A DNA stretch of 64,000 nt from Luteibacter sp. (GTDB taxonomy: Bacteria > Pseudomonadota > Gammaproteobacteria > Xanthomonadales > Rhodanobacteraceae): NCBI RefSeq assembly GCF_009912395.1, contig NZ_WNDO01000001.1, forward strand, positions 186,001-250,000. Direction: 5' to 3'. Below are positions 53,817 through 63,875 of this stretch, piece after piece; position 1 is the first letter of the stretch; each line of letters starts with the position of its first letter. Both the position numbers and the translations under genes were made by a program. The notes below the pieces were generated by a model that saw only the letters and a list, made by a program, of their open reading frames with translations, was not told where the DNA came from and made no database searches.

Positions 53817-54879
53817 CGTCCTTCGTAACGATCGTTTCCTGCGCGCACTGCGTCGCGAAGCCACCGACACCACGCCGATCTGGGTGATGCGCCAAGCCGG
53901 CCGCTACCTGCCGGAGTACCGCGCCACCCGCGCGAAGGCCGGCAGCTTCATGGGCTTGGCGACGAATCCCGAGTACGCCTGCGAGGTCACGCTCCAGCCG
54001 CTGGAGCGCTTCGATCTCGACGCGGCGATCCTGTTCTCGGACATCCTCACCATTCCCGACGCGATGGGCCTGGGCCTGTCGTTCGCCCAGGGCGAAGGCC
54101 CGCAGTTCGCGCATCCCGTGCGCGACGCCGCCGCCATCGAGCGCCTGTCCGTGCCGGACATGGACGGCGAGCTTCGCTACGTGATGGACGCCGTGCGCCT
54201 CATCCGTAAGGAACTGGATGGCCGCGTGCCGCTCATCGGTTTCTCGGGCAGCCCTTGGACGCTGGCCTGCTACATGGTCGAAGGCGAAGGCTCGCGCGAT
54301 TTCGCACGCGTGAAGGCTATGGCCTGGAACGAGCCCGCCCTCGCCCATCGCCTGCTCGACACAATCGCCCGCTCCGTCGCCGCCTACCTCATCGCGCAGG
54401 CGCATGCCGGCGCGCAGGCCCTGATGGTGTTCGATACCTGGGGCGGCCTGCTGGGCCCGGTGCCGTTCCGTGAGTTCTCGTTGCGCTACATGGGCCAGGT
54501 GGTCGACGCGGTGAAGGCCGACGCCGTCGCGCGCGAGTTGCCGATCATCCTGTTCTCCAAGGGTGCCAACGGCCATCTGGAAGCCATCGCCGATACCGGC
54601 TGCACCGGCGTGGGCCTGGACTGGACCATCGACATCGGTGAGGCACGCCGCCGCATCGGCGACCGCGTCGCCCTGCAAGGCAACCTCGATCCGGCCGTGC
54701 TGCGCGCATCACCGGAGATCGTGATGCGCGAGGCGCGCAACGTGCTGGACGCCTTCGGCAACCACCCGGGCCACGTATTCAACCTGGGCCACGGCATCAC
54801 GCCGGAAGTGGACCCGGAGAACGTGAAGGTGCTGGTGGATACCGTGCACGCGCACGGCAAAGTCATTCGGCAGGGCTGA
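53806..54879 (+). CDS. hemE: Uroporphyrinogen decarboxylase
   Basis: 357 residues. Signature sequences are [19 protein letters not shown] near the N-terminus and [16 protein letters not shown] at about 145-160, with the catalytic Asp in [12 protein letters not shown]. It removes the four acetate carboxyls of uroporphyrinogen III to give coproporphyrinogen III. The start lies inside the preceding small gene. An inverted pair of REP-like arms follows the stop. Confidence 0.97.
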   Translation: MAADVLRNDRFLRALRREATDTTPIWVMRQAGRYLPEYRATRAKAGSFMGLATNPEYACEVTLQPLERFDLDAAILFSDILTIPDAMGLGLSFAQGEGPQFAHPVRDAAAIERLSVPDMDGELRYVMDAVRLIRKELDGRVPLIGFSGSPWTLACYMVEGEGSRDFARVKAMAWNEPALAHRLLDTIARSVAAYLIAQAHAGAQALMVFDTWGGLLGPVPFREFSLRYMGQVVDAVKADAVARELPIILFSKGANGHLEAIADTGCTGVGLDWTIDIGEARRRIGDRVALQGNLDPAVLRASPEIVMREARNVLDAFGNHPGHVFNLGHGITPEVDPENVKVLVDTVHAHGKVIRQG

Positions 54880-54886
54880 CCGCTTT

Positions 54887-54956
54887 TGTAGGAGCGCGCT
54901 TGCGCGCGATCGGGCTGGCCGGCTGCCGCCGGATCGCGCGCAAGCACGCTCCTACA
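54887..54956. repeat. REP-like palindromic element, inverted pair
   Basis: Two arms about 25 bp apart lie between the convergent hemE and lipoprotein genes. The right arm has one change (GCACGCTCC). A role as a transcription barrier is plausible; no stop codon is supplied here. Confidence 0.9.
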
Positions 54957-54993
54957 AGGTTTCGATACACCGCCCGTTGGGTGCGGGCTGGCT

Positions 54994-55506
54994 TCAGAAG
55001 CGATTCGGCCCAGCGATATGGCACTTGGCCAGTTCGCCGCGCGCGGCCATCGCACCGTTCTGGTCGTCGGCCTGGATGCGCATCTCGTACACGGTCTGCC
55101 AGTTGCGGGCGCAGAGGCTGCCGGACTTCGGACCCATTTCGAACGACTGCTTCGCCAGTTTCTCGGCGGAGGCGAAGTCCTGCTTGCGCACGGCGACTTC
55201 GGCACGATCCTGAATCAGTTCCGGCGCTTCAGGCGCCATCTTCAACGCCTGCACCAGCTTGGCGTCGGCGTCGTCGTACTTGCCGGCCTGCTCGTCGGCA
55301 AGCGCGGCCTTCTCGAGGCCCTGCACGCCAGGATCGTGCAGCGGCGCGACTTCGATCGCCGACTTCTCGCGTTCACCCGCCGCGCGGATCTGCGCCACGA
55401 TGTCGTAGTTGGGCTTGCTGGGACGGGTAGCCTGCGGCGGGGCAGGCTGGCTGCAGGCGGCGGCGAGCGCGACGGCGGCGATGGCGCAGAAACGAAGGCG
55501 ATGCAT
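54994..55506 (-). CDS. TPR lipoprotein, probable LpoP-like activator of PBP1b
   Basis: 170 residues. The lipoprotein signal ends in AAAC (Cys18). A proline-rich linker is followed by TPR-like helical repeats (EKAALADEQAGKYDDADAKLVQALKMAPEAPEL, then AEVAVRKQDFASAEKLAKQSFEM). The gene lies 3 bp after mrcB on the same strand. In Pseudomonas, the TPR lipoprotein LpoP is encoded with PBP1b and activates it; gene order and architecture suggest the same job here. The orthology is inferred. Confidence 0.75.
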   Translation of the reverse strand: MHRLRFCAIAAVALAAACSQPAPPQATRPSKPNYDIVAQIRAAGEREKSAIEVAPLHDPGVQGLEKAALADEQAGKYDDADAKLVQALKMAPEAPELIQDRAEVAVRKQDFASAEKLAKQSFEMGPKSGSLCARNWQTVYEMRIQADDQNGAMAARGELAKCHIAGPNRF

Positions 55507-55509
55507 GGG

Positions 55510-57840
55510 TCAATCCGTAGGATTACTGGGAACGGCGGACGCAGGTTCTGCTGCGTTGCCGCCGCCGAACATACCCTTGAATTGCTGCCAGAAACAGCCC
55601 TCTTCGCTTTCCGGCACGTAGCCGGAGATGAACGGGAACTGCCGGGCGCCCTCGCAGGAAGGATCCGTGCGCTTGCCGGTCTGGGTGTTCACCCAGGCCA
55701 TCTCCAAGCCATCGCCGAGCTCTGTGGAGAGCGGTCGGGTGGGCAGCTTGCGGAACAGCTCCTGCCACACGCGCATGCTGCCCGTGGCGCCATACAGCCC
55801 CGTGGGCTTGTTGTCGTCGCGGCCCATCCAGATCACCGCCAGGTGTTCACCGGTGAAACCGGCGAACCAGCTGTCGCGCTGGCTGTCGCTCGTGCCGGTC
55901 TTGCCCGCGGCATGTAGCGAGGACAGCGCCGAATTGCCGATGGCGGCCGCCGTGCCGCGAGCCACCACCTGCTGCATGGCCCACTTGATGAGACGCGCAG
56001 CCTCCTGATACTCGCCTGGACCGGCCTTCACTTCGTATCGCTTGATCGTCTGGCCCTTGTCATCGACCACGCCGCGCACCGCGAGCAGCGGCAACGCGTG
56101 CCCGTCGGCCGCGATGTACGTATAGAGCTGCGCGACCTGCAACGGCGAGATGTCGATCGCACCGAGCAGTAACGACGGGCTCGGATTCACGTTCTGCAAG
56201 CCGAAGGATTCGAGGAAACCCTTGATGCGCGGCACGCCGACCTGCATGCCCAGGTCCACGGTCGCAAGATTCCACGAATGCACTAGCGCTTCGAGCACCG
56301 GCACGTCGCCATGGATCTGGCGGTCGTCGTTCTTCGGCGTCCACGGCGTGCCGTCGGGCTGCATCATGTTGATCGGCTGATCGTGGATGGTGGTCGCGAG
56401 CGACCACTTCGACGGCTGCGCGAGCGCAACCAGGTAGACCAACGGCTTCACCAGCGAACCGATCGAGCGCCGCGCGTCGAGCGCACGGTTGAAACCCTGC
56501 TCGCCCGGATCGCGCGAGCCCACCACCGCCAGCACGCTGCCGTTAGTGGTATCGGTGACCACGGCGGCGGCCTGCGCGGCGGCGCCGCGCTTGCCCAGGC
56601 TTTTCACGGTCGTGAGGATCGCCTGCTCGGTGTAGAGCTGCGCCGCGGGATCGAGCGTGGTGAAGATGCTGAAGCTACCGTCACGCAGGGCCGCTTCGTC
56701 GAAGTCGGCGGTGATCTGCGCGCGCACCAGCTGCATGAAGGCCGGGAAGCGATTGTGCGGCAACTGCGCGTTGACCGCGATGCCGAGCGGCGACGCCTGC
56801 GCGAGCTTCAGTTGCGCATCGTCGATCAGACCCGTGTCGTGGAACTGCTGGAGCACCAGATTGCGACGGGACAACGCGCGGTCGGGATAGCGACGCGGAT
56901 CGTAGTAACTCGGACCTTTCACCAGACCGACGAGCAACGCGATCTCCTGCGGCTTCAGGTCTTCCATGCGACGGCCGAAGAAGAACTCCGCGCCGGCGGC
57001 GAAACCATGTACTGCCTGATTGCCCTGCTGGCCGAGGAAGACCTCGTTCAAATAGGCCTCCAGGATGCGCCCCTTCGAGTAGTGCGCCTCCATCAGCAGC
57101 GAAAGGATGGCCTCGTTCACCTTGCGCAGCATGTTCTGGCTGCGGTCGAGGAACAGGTTGCGCACCAACTGCTGGGTCAGCGTCGAACCGCCCTGCACCG
57201 TGTGGCCAGCACGCAGGTTGGCGAACGACGCGCGCGCGATCGCCGAGAAATCCAGGCCGATGTGGTTCTTGAAGTCGCGATCCTCGACGGCCTGCAGACC
57301 CTGCACCAGCAGCGGCGGCACGTTTTCGAGGCGGACGATGCGACGCTCTTCCTGCGCTGCGCCGTAGAACGTCGCGATGCGGGCGGGGTCGAGATGGATG
57401 GACTTGATCGGCTTGTCGTTGGTGTCGTCGACCAGTGACGTCACCTGCCCGTTGCCCAGCAGGACCCGGATGCGATGCGGCAGCTCGCCTCCGTCAGGGC
57501 CGGCATAGCCCCGGGAGGCGATGAGAAAGCGCGAGCCGTTCTTCGAGAAGCTGCCCTGCACCTTGCCACCGCCGTCGGGCGTGTAACCCGCGAACGTCAG
57601 CTCCAGTTCGAGCGTGGCAGGCGTCATGGCGCGGCCGGGCTCGAGCAACAGCGGTCGCGCGTAGACACGGGTGGGCACCGCGAAGACGAGATCGTTGAAG
57701 CGCTCCTGCAGACGCGAGTTGAGGATCAGCGTGTACGGCAGGAGGAAGCCGAAAGTCAGGCCCATCACGAGCCAGAAGGGAATGCGCAGCCAGGGCCACG
57801 CGGTACGCAGGAAGGAACCGATACGGGTCAGGAAAGCCAA
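55510..57840 (-). CDS. mrcB: Penicillin-binding protein 1B (bifunctional)
   Basis: 776 residues from a TTG start. One N-terminal transmembrane helix (residues 18-36) is followed by a UB2H-like region (about 50-130). The GT51 glycosyltransferase has its catalytic Glu in LQAVEDRDFKNH and the motifs GGSTLTQQLVRN and LLMEAHYSKGRILEAYLNEV. The transpeptidase has SLVK (in RSIGSLVKP) and KTGTSD. It polymerises and cross-links peptidoglycan at the outer face of the inner membrane. It forms an operon with the downstream LpoP-like lipoprotein gene. Confidence 0.95.
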   Translation of the reverse strand: MAFLTRIGSFLRTAWPWLRIPFWLVMGLTFGFLLPYTLILNSRLQERFNDLVFAVPTRVYARPLLLEPGRAMTPATLELELTFAGYTPDGGGKVQGSFSKNGSRFLIASRGYAGPDGGELPHRIRVLLGNGQVTSLVDDTNDKPIKSIHLDPARIATFYGAAQEERRIVRLENVPPLLVQGLQAVEDRDFKNHIGLDFSAIARASFANLRAGHTVQGGSTLTQQLVRNLFLDRSQNMLRKVNEAILSLLMEAHYSKGRILEAYLNEVFLGQQGNQAVHGFAAGAEFFFGRRMEDLKPQEIALLVGLVKGPSYYDPRRYPDRALSRRNLVLQQFHDTGLIDDAQLKLAQASPLGIAVNAQLPHNRFPAFMQLVRAQITADFDEAALRDGSFSIFTTLDPAAQLYTEQAILTTVKSLGKRGAAAQAAAVVTDTTNGSVLAVVGSRDPGEQGFNRALDARRSIGSLVKPLVYLVALAQPSKWSLATTIHDQPINMMQPDGTPWTPKNDDRQIHGDVPVLEALVHSWNLATVDLGMQVGVPRIKGFLESFGLQNVNPSPSLLLGAIDISPLQVAQLYTYIAADGHALPLLAVRGVVDDKGQTIKRYEVKAGPGEYQEAARLIKWAMQQVVARGTAAAIGNSALSSLHAAGKTGTSDSQRDSWFAGFTGEHLAVIWMGRDDNKPTGLYGATGSMRVWQELFRKLPTRPLSTELGDGLEMAWVNTQTGKRTDPSCEGARQFPFISGYVPESEEGCFWQQFKGMFGGGNAAEPASAVPSNPTD

Positions 57841-57940
57841 CGCGGGAAGGTCCTGGGGGAAAGGAGTATGGAAGGGGATGATAGGGGCATCCCCCCGGCG
57901 CCCATCTGAACGGACGCTGGCGGAACGATGACCAACACGG

Positions 57941-58777
57941 TCACGCCGGGGGCTGCCACATGGACGGATCGGGGCGGAACGGCCGCGGATGCATGTCCAA
58001 CAGCCGCTCCAGGTCCGTATTGTCGGCGATCAGGTCGCTATCGAGCCGATGGATGGGACCCCGGATACGTGGCACAAGCCAGCTGGCCAGGGACAAGGCG
58101 AATCCTGGAATGGGAAGGGGAAGCGCCAGGACACCCGCGTTGCGCCTTACGCGATGGAACATCTCGGAGGCACTGAGTCGCTCGCCGCCACCGATGGGGA
58201 ATGTCCTGCCGCGGGCCTGGGGGTTACGCAACGCCCTCACCATGGCCTCGGCGATATCCTCGGCATGCACCGGCTGTCGCTGCCCCCGGCCACTGGGCAC
58301 GGGGAAAACCCGGCGACGCGCGGCCTGCCGGACCATCGGCGTGAGGCTCTTGTCGAGGCCGGCGCCGTAGACGAGCGTGGGCCGGAACAGGGTCCATGGC
58401 ATGCCGCGCGAGGCGCAGGAGGCACTGAGCAGGGTTTCGGCGGCCCGCAGCCGACGGGACAGGTCCCTCTCGGCGGGTACATCCGATTCCCGCTTGCTTT
58501 CGGCGCTCATCGACGAGGTGGCGATCACATGGGGGATGCCTTTCAGATGCGTCGAGGACAGCCATGTCGCCAGGCCGTCCAGCGGCCCGCTCGACAGGAT
58601 CGCGCGAAGGGGTGGAAGCGTCGCCGGCATCGTGTCGGGAAGGCCTCCGCGAAGCCATGCGGGATCGTCGGGGTCAGCATGCCTGCTGAGGCAAAGCACC
58701 TCTTCACCCAGGGCGTGCAGCCTCGGCAGGAGGAAGTGACCGATCTGGCTCGACGCGCCGATGACAAGAATCGTCAT
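57941..58777 (-). CDS. NAD(P)-binding SDR/epimerase-like protein
   Basis: 278 residues from the ATG at 58777 (MTILVIGASSQIGHFLL), a Rossmann GxxxxIG start. Middle motifs include VIATSSMS and FRPTLVYGAGLD, like atypical extended SDRs (NAD-dependent epimerase/dehydratase). The C-terminus has a hydrophobic stretch (LALPLPIPGFALSLASWLV). The usual catalytic YxxxK is not apparent, so it may be non-enzymatic or use another mechanism. It follows the TPR gene by 7 bp on the same strand. Confidence 0.8.
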   Translation of the reverse strand: MTILVIGASSQIGHFLLPRLHALGEEVLCLSRHADPDDPAWLRGGLPDTMPATLPPLRAILSSGPLDGLATWLSSTHLKGIPHVIATSSMSAESKRESDVPAERDLSRRLRAAETLLSASCASRGMPWTLFRPTLVYGAGLDKSLTPMVRQAARRRVFPVPSGRGQRQPVHAEDIAEAMVRALRNPQARGRTFPIGGGERLSASEMFHRVRRNAGVLALPLPIPGFALSLASWLVPRIRGPIHRLDSDLIADNTDLERLLDMHPRPFRPDPSMWQPPA

Positions 58778-58784
58778 GCGGCGC

Positions 58785-60515
58785 TCAACGTCCCGTGGCG
58801 ATGCGCTCGTAGGCGCTTTGCAGGCGAGGATCGTCCGGAACGTAGCGACGCGCGCGATCCAGTGCCGTGAAAGCGCCTTGGCGGTCGCCCTGCAACGCGC
58901 GCTGCAAGGCGTTGTCGATCCAGGCACTGCCCAGGCGGTGGCGTAGCTCGCCCTGGGAGGCGTCGCCGGGGGCCAGGTCGGACATCGTGGCGTAGAGGTC
59001 TTCCGCGCGATTCACGTTGCCGTTGGAGACGGCCTGGAGCATCAGCTTTTCGACCTGGGACGGCAGGCTCTGCAAACCCGCACGGGCCGTCGGATCGTTG
59101 CCGTCGATAGCCAGCGCATTGCGATAGAGGTCGTAGGCGCTGTCGCCCGGGGGATCCATGATATCGCCCCGCGACGCGGCGGCCTGGGCGCGACGCACCA
59201 GCGCCGCGACCCTTGCCTTCTGCTCCGGGCTGACGGCCAGCGAAGCTTCCGCCGTATCGCCCGGCTGCCCGGCGGCCTGCGCCACCGGCAACTTGCCGGC
59301 GGAGGGCGTCGCACGGGGCGTCGCCTTCGTGTCGCCACCCGCGATGCGAGCGCGCGCCGCGGCCAGCTCGGCCGACTTGGGAGCCAGCTTCGCGGCATCG
59401 TCGAGCAGCTTCGCAGCGTGGTCGTCGTCTTCGCTGTCGATAGCCGCGTTGGCCTGGACAATGAGCGCCTGAGCGACCTGCCCCAGCCCCGCCTTCGCGT
59501 CGGCGTTGTCCGGGTCGAGCGCGAGCGCGGCCTTGAAGCGGGCCAGGGCGTTGTCGTCGCCCTCGCCCGTAAAGCGGCCGGCGCGCATGGCGTCGGTGCC
59601 CTGCTGGACGAGCGCGGCCACGGCCTGGTCGTCCTGTTTGCGGGTTTCGGCCAGCGCCGCGCGCAACGACGGGAGATCGCCGTAATTGGGCACCAGGATC
59701 GCGATGCGATCGACGAGCGCGTTGGCCTTCGCCTTGTCGTTGTCCGCGATCGCCTGGCGCGCCTGCGCCGCGAGGCCTTCGCCGACCTTGTCGAGGCCAC
59801 GCGCGGCCACGGCGTTGTTCTTGTCGGCGTCGAGCACCTGGCGATAAAGCGGGCCGGCACCGTCGTCGCCGTCGAGCTTGCCGGCGGCGAAGGCCTGCTG
59901 GGCGCGATCGATCAGCGACTCGGTCTGCGACTGCGGGTTACGTGCGGTGGAGAGGCGCTGGTTCAATTGCTCGATGTCGCTGCCACCGCCGAGCAATTCG
60001 CGGGCGACGTTGAGCGCGGTCTCGGCTTCATCCAGGTGACCGGCGGTGAGTGCCGCGTCCGCGCGAGCGATCTCGGCCTGCCCGACACGCCGCAGGCCAT
60101 CGCGGGCCTGGTCGCTGTCGGGCTGCTGGTCACGCGCTTTTTCGAAGAGTTCGCGGGCACTGTCGCCGTTGCTGCCGTCCAGTCGCCCCGCGTCGAGCGC
60201 CTGGTTGGCCTGGGTCAGCAGGTCGTTGAGTTCGGTGCGGGGCACCAGGGTACGCAGGCGATCCTGCTGCAACCACAGCGCCGTGACCGCGCCGATGAGC
60301 ACGAGCACCAGCAAAGGAATAAGCCAGCCCCGCTTACGCGGACCCTTCGGCGGCGGCGTGGGCGCACGGCCGGAACGGCGACGCGGCCCGTCGACGACGA
60401 TATGGGGCAAGCCGTCGTCCGCCGGTGGCGGCGTCGGCTTGTCCAGGTCGTCGATCCGGCCCAGCGTGGGTTCGGTCCGGCCGTGGGAATCGTGGGAATC
60501 TCTGCGTCCGCTCAT
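58785..60515 (-). CDS. Single-pass membrane protein with many TPR-like repeats
   Basis: About 576 residues from the ATG at 60515; an upstream ATG at 60593 would add 26. The cytoplasmic N-terminus is Pro/Arg-rich, with one transmembrane helix at about 62-82 (WLIPLLVLVLIGAVTALWL). A long periplasmic region follows, with repeated motifs such as LIDRAQQAFAAGKLDG and LVQQGTDAMRAGRFTGEG that look like degenerate TPRs. The protein is Ala/Asp-rich. No enzyme domain is seen, so it is probably an envelope scaffold. Confidence 0.78.
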   Translation of the reverse strand: MSGRRDSHDSHGRTEPTLGRIDDLDKPTPPPADDGLPHIVVDGPRRRSGRAPTPPPKGPRKRGWLIPLLVLVLIGAVTALWLQQDRLRTLVPRTELNDLLTQANQALDAGRLDGSNGDSARELFEKARDQQPDSDQARDGLRRVGQAEIARADAALTAGHLDEAETALNVARELLGGGSDIEQLNQRLSTARNPQSQTESLIDRAQQAFAAGKLDGDDGAGPLYRQVLDADKNNAVAARGLDKVGEGLAAQARQAIADNDKAKANALVDRIAILVPNYGDLPSLRAALAETRKQDDQAVAALVQQGTDAMRAGRFTGEGDDNALARFKAALALDPDNADAKAGLGQVAQALIVQANAAIDSEDDDHAAKLLDDAAKLAPKSAELAAARARIAGGDTKATPRATPSAGKLPVAQAAGQPGDTAEASLAVSPEQKARVAALVRRAQAAASRGDIMDPPGDSAYDLYRNALAIDGNDPTARAGLQSLPSQVEKLMLQAVSNGNVNRAEDLYATMSDLAPGDASQGELRHRLGSAWIDNALQRALQGDRQGAFTALDRARRYVPDDPRLQSAYERIATGR

Positions 60516-60599
60516 GGAAATGGATCGTCCTGACGAGCGGCCGAGCTTAACATTCACGCGTGAACGGACGTTGTAGGCACGTTCATGCGGCATGCCGCG

Positions 60600-61781
60600 T
60601 CAGAGCTGCACCTTGATCCGTGCCGCCGCGCGCTTGGCTTTTTCCAGGGCCTCGTCGACCGAGGCGGCACGCGCCAGAGTGACGGCCATGCGACGACGGC
60701 CACGGACCTCCGGCTTGCCGAAGATGCGAAGCATGGTGCCCGTCTCGGCCAGCGCTTCGGCGATGCCGTGGTAGGTCGGTGCATGGCCTTCGCCCTCCAC
60801 CAGCACCGCGCAGGATGCAGCCGGACCGAAGGCAAGGATCTGTGGCACCGGCAGGCCGAGGATAGCCCGCGCATGCAGCGCGAATTCCGAGAGGTCCTGC
60901 GAGATGAGCGTGACCAGCCCAGTGTCGTGCGGACGGGGGCTGACCTCGGAGAAAATCACCTCGTTGCCGCGCACGAAGAACTCCACGCCGAACACGCCCC
61001 AGCCACCGAGCGCCGCGGTGATCGCGTCGGCCTGCTTCTGCGCCGCGATGAGCGCGGCGTCGCTCATGGGCTGCGGCTGCCAGGATTCGCGATAGTCGCC
61101 GTCTTCCTGGCGATGGCCGATCGGCGCGCAGAAGGACACCCCGTCGCGATGGCGCACGGTGAGCAGCGTGATCTCGTAGTCGAAGTCGATGAAACCCTCG
61201 ACGATCACGCGCCCCTTGCCGGCGCGACCGCCTGACTGGGCGTACTCCCATGCGGCGTCGGCGTCCTCCTGGCGACGAACCACGCTCTGTCCCTTGCCGG
61301 ACGAACTCATCACGGGCTTCACCACGCAGGGGGTACCCAGCGCCTTCACGGCGGCAAGGAACGCCTCATGGGTGTCGCAGAACCGGTAGGGCGAGGTGGG
61401 TAGACCCAGTTCCTCGGCGGCCAGGCGGCGGATGCCCTCGCGGTCCATGGTCAGCCAGGCCGCTTTCGCGGTCGGAATGACCTTGAGCCCCTGCGCTTCC
61501 AGCTCGACCAGCGTGGGCGTGTGGATGGCCTCGATCTCGGGCACGACGAGATGGGGTTTCTCCTGCTCGATCAGCGCGCGCAGGGCAGCACCGTCCAGCA
61601 TGTCGATCACGTGGCTGCGATGGGCCACCTGCATGGCCGGCGCGTTCGCATAACGGTCCACAGCGATCACCTCGACAGCGAAGCGCTGCAGCTCGATCGC
61701 GACCTCCTTGCCCAGTTCGCCGGACCCCAGCAGCAGCACCCTGAGTGCGTTGTCGGAGTGAGGGGTGCCGAAGATATGCAT
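60600..61781 (-). CDS. purT: Formate-dependent phosphoribosylglycinamide formyltransferase
   Basis: 393 residues with ATP-grasp architecture: [30 protein letters not shown] at the N-terminus, [11 protein letters not shown] as the flexible Gly-rich loop, [24 protein letters not shown] at the Mg-ATP site, and the C-terminal RMAVTLARA segment. PurT makes formyl-GAR from formate, ATP and GAR, the folate-independent route in purine synthesis. It is upstream of and close to the TPR gene, though functionally unrelated. Confidence 0.96.
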   Translation of the reverse strand: MHIFGTPHSDNALRVLLLGSGELGKEVAIELQRFAVEVIAVDRYANAPAMQVAHRSHVIDMLDGAALRALIEQEKPHLVVPEIEAIHTPTLVELEAQGLKVIPTAKAAWLTMDREGIRRLAAEELGLPTSPYRFCDTHEAFLAAVKALGTPCVVKPVMSSSGKGQSVVRRQEDADAAWEYAQSGGRAGKGRVIVEGFIDFDYEITLLTVRHRDGVSFCAPIGHRQEDGDYRESWQPQPMSDAALIAAQKQADAITAALGGWGVFGVEFFVRGNEVIFSEVSPRPHDTGLVTLISQDLSEFALHARAILGLPVPQILAFGPAASCAVLVEGEGHAPTYHGIAEALAETGTMLRIFGKPEVRGRRRMAVTLARAASVDEALEKAKRAAARIKVQL

Positions 61782-61907
61782 AACGTGGGCCTTGCCGGGG
61801 TCGGGAAGCCCCTAGTGTAGCGGCTACCCGATATGCCTTCCGGGGCACTTGACTCCGGCACTGGACGTGATGTGATGCGGTTGTCCCCACAATCCGGACG
61901 TACGCCC

Positions 61908-63404
61908 ATGAGACGCTGCCTTGCCGTTCTCGCCGTACTGTCGTGCCTCGCCATCCAGCCCGCCCTGGCCGAGCGTCGCTGGATGACCGTCCTGCTGGAC
62001 GGCCGCAAGGTGGGGGCCCTGCGTATCGACCGTGACATCACCACCGATACGGTCACCACCACGCAGACCCTCGATTTCCGACTCACCCGTATCCATACGC
62101 CGCTGCTGCTGCATTCGACGGTGAAAGCCGTGGAGTCGCCGGCCGGTGCTCCCCTGGCTTTCTATGCCAGCAGCAACATGTCCGCGAGGGAAAACCTGGT
62201 GGAGGGCACGCGACGGCCGGACGGCGCCTTCCAAGTCGCCAACACGGTCGGCGGTGAGTCGCGCGTCGACCTGTTGACCTGGCCGACGGGCGCGTCGCTG
62301 ATCGAAGGGCAGCGCCTGGCCACGCTGGCGCATGGCTTCCGCCCCGGTACCATCTACCAGGTACGCAACTTCGATTCGGCGAAGCAGCAGGTCGCCACGG
62401 TCGATGTCGCCGTCCTCGGCGACGAGGTCGTCGAGATGCCCGATGGCCAGCGCGAAACCCTCCACCACCTACGCCAGTCGCTGTCCGGGATGCCCTCGGT
62501 ACGATCGGTGGACGTGTGGGTGGACGACCAGGGATACATCCGCCGCGCCATCTCTCCCCTGCTCGGCTTCCACCTGGAAATGGCCTCCTGCGACGAGGCA
62601 TGCGCCAACGCGCCCGACCAGGACGTCGACGTGCTTCGTGCATCGATGATCGACGCGCCCCGTGCCATCACGCCGAACCTTCGCGCCGCGCCGATGCGCT
62701 ACATGATCACGGTCCGCGGCGACCACCCCAAACCCTTTGTCGAAACCGACGAGCAGCATGTATCGCCGCTCGGCGACGGCGTCTACTACGTCGATATCGG
62801 ATTCTCTCGCAAGGGGAAGGAAAGCACCCCGTCGAGCGAAGACACCTCGTCCAGCGCCTGGGTGCAATCGGATTCGCCCCGCGTCATCGACATGGCGCGT
62901 TCGATCGTCGGTGACGCCCGCAACGATCTTCAGCGCATGCGACGCCTGCGCGCCTACCTGTCGGACTACATCAACCAAAAGGGACTCGACGTCGGCTATG
63001 CCTCCGCGCTGGAAACCATCGACAGCCGGCGCGGGGATTGCACCGAGCACGCCGTGCTTCTCACTGCGCTGGCGCGCGCGCTCGGCATCCCTGCCCGCGT
63101 GGTGACGGGTATCGTCTACGTCGAACGTATGGGAGGGGCATCCCGCGTCTTCGTGCCGCACGCATGGACGCAGGCCTATGTCGATGGACGCTGGATCAGC
63201 TTCGATTCCGCCGAGCGACGCTTCGATGCGACACACATCGCCCTGGGTACCGGCAACGGTGATCCCTGGCGATTCTTCGCCGCGATGAACACGCTGCGGG
63301 ATATCCGCATTGATCGCGCCATCGCCTCGTCCAACATCATTGACCTGCCCGGCCCCTCGGATACGGGAGCCGTCGGTAACGTCGGGGCCGGTTCGGGGCG
63401 CTGA
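61908..63404 (+). CDS. Secreted transglutaminase-like (cysteine protease fold) protein
   Basis: 498 residues from the ATG at 61908 (MRRCLAVLAVLSCLAIQPALA), which gives a clean signal peptide. An N-terminal beta-rich domain of about 330 residues of unknown function precedes the transglutaminase-like core. The core has Cys378 (RRGDCTEHA), His418 (VPHAWTQAYV) and Asp433 (SFDSAE). Such proteins act on peptides in the periplasm, often as proteases or amidases. The substrate is not known. It diverges from purT. Confidence 0.88.
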   Translation: MRRCLAVLAVLSCLAIQPALAERRWMTVLLDGRKVGALRIDRDITTDTVTTTQTLDFRLTRIHTPLLLHSTVKAVESPAGAPLAFYASSNMSARENLVEGTRRPDGAFQVANTVGGESRVDLLTWPTGASLIEGQRLATLAHGFRPGTIYQVRNFDSAKQQVATVDVAVLGDEVVEMPDGQRETLHHLRQSLSGMPSVRSVDVWVDDQGYIRRAISPLLGFHLEMASCDEACANAPDQDVDVLRASMIDAPRAITPNLRAAPMRYMITVRGDHPKPFVETDEQHVSPLGDGVYYVDIGFSRKGKESTPSSEDTSSSAWVQSDSPRVIDMARSIVGDARNDLQRMRRLRAYLSDYINQKGLDVGYASALETIDSRRGDCTEHAVLLTALARALGIPARVVTGIVYVERMGGASRVFVPHAWTQAYVDGRWISFDSAERRFDATHIALGTGNGDPWRFFAAMNTLRDIRIDRAIASSNIIDLPGPSDTGAVGNVGAGSGR

Positions 63405-63408
63405 GCGA

Positions 63409-63798
63409 TCAGTTCGTCGAAGCGCCCCGGGCCAGCGACCAGCCTGCCGCGAGCCAGCCGGCGATGAAGGCGAGGCCGCCCACCGGCGTGATGATGCCCA
63501 CCCAGCGCGGCGCGCCGAGGGTCAGCGCGTAGAGGCTGCCCGAAAAGAGCACGATGCCCACAGCGAACAGGACGATCGCGGCCTTGCGTCCTCCACCCGC
63601 CGGCAAGCCCAGCGCGGCGGCGAACAAGGCCAGGGTGTGCCAGAAGTGGTACTCCACGCCGGTATGCCAGGTCTGCATGCCCTGTCCGTCGAGGAGTCCC
63701 CGCAGGGCATGGGCGCCAAAGGCGCCGAACACGACGGCGGTGGCGCCGGAAAGGGCCACGACCAGTGCCGTGGCGCCGTTGACACGATGTCGCATCAT
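63409..63798 (-). CDS. DUF423 family small membrane protein
   Basis: 129 residues from the ATG at 63798, with AGGAA upstream. Four hydrophobic segments are visible, with the family motifs GAFGAHALRG near residue 22 and EYHFWHTLALF. DUF423 proteins are inner-membrane proteins of unknown function. The gene is convergent with the transglutaminase-like gene (4 bp between stops) and divergent from the SCO-family gene. Confidence 0.92.
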   Translation of the reverse strand: MMRHRVNGATALVVALSGATAVVFGAFGAHALRGLLDGQGMQTWHTGVEYHFWHTLALFAAALGLPAGGGRKAAIVLFAVGIVLFSGSLYALTLGAPRWVGIITPVGGLAFIAGWLAAGWSLARGASTN

Positions 63799-63875
63799 GG
63801 GGAATTCCTGTTTCCTGGAGCGGTGACGGCGGGACGTGTGGCGTATGCTTCGAACGATATCTCGCGGAGTGTCGC

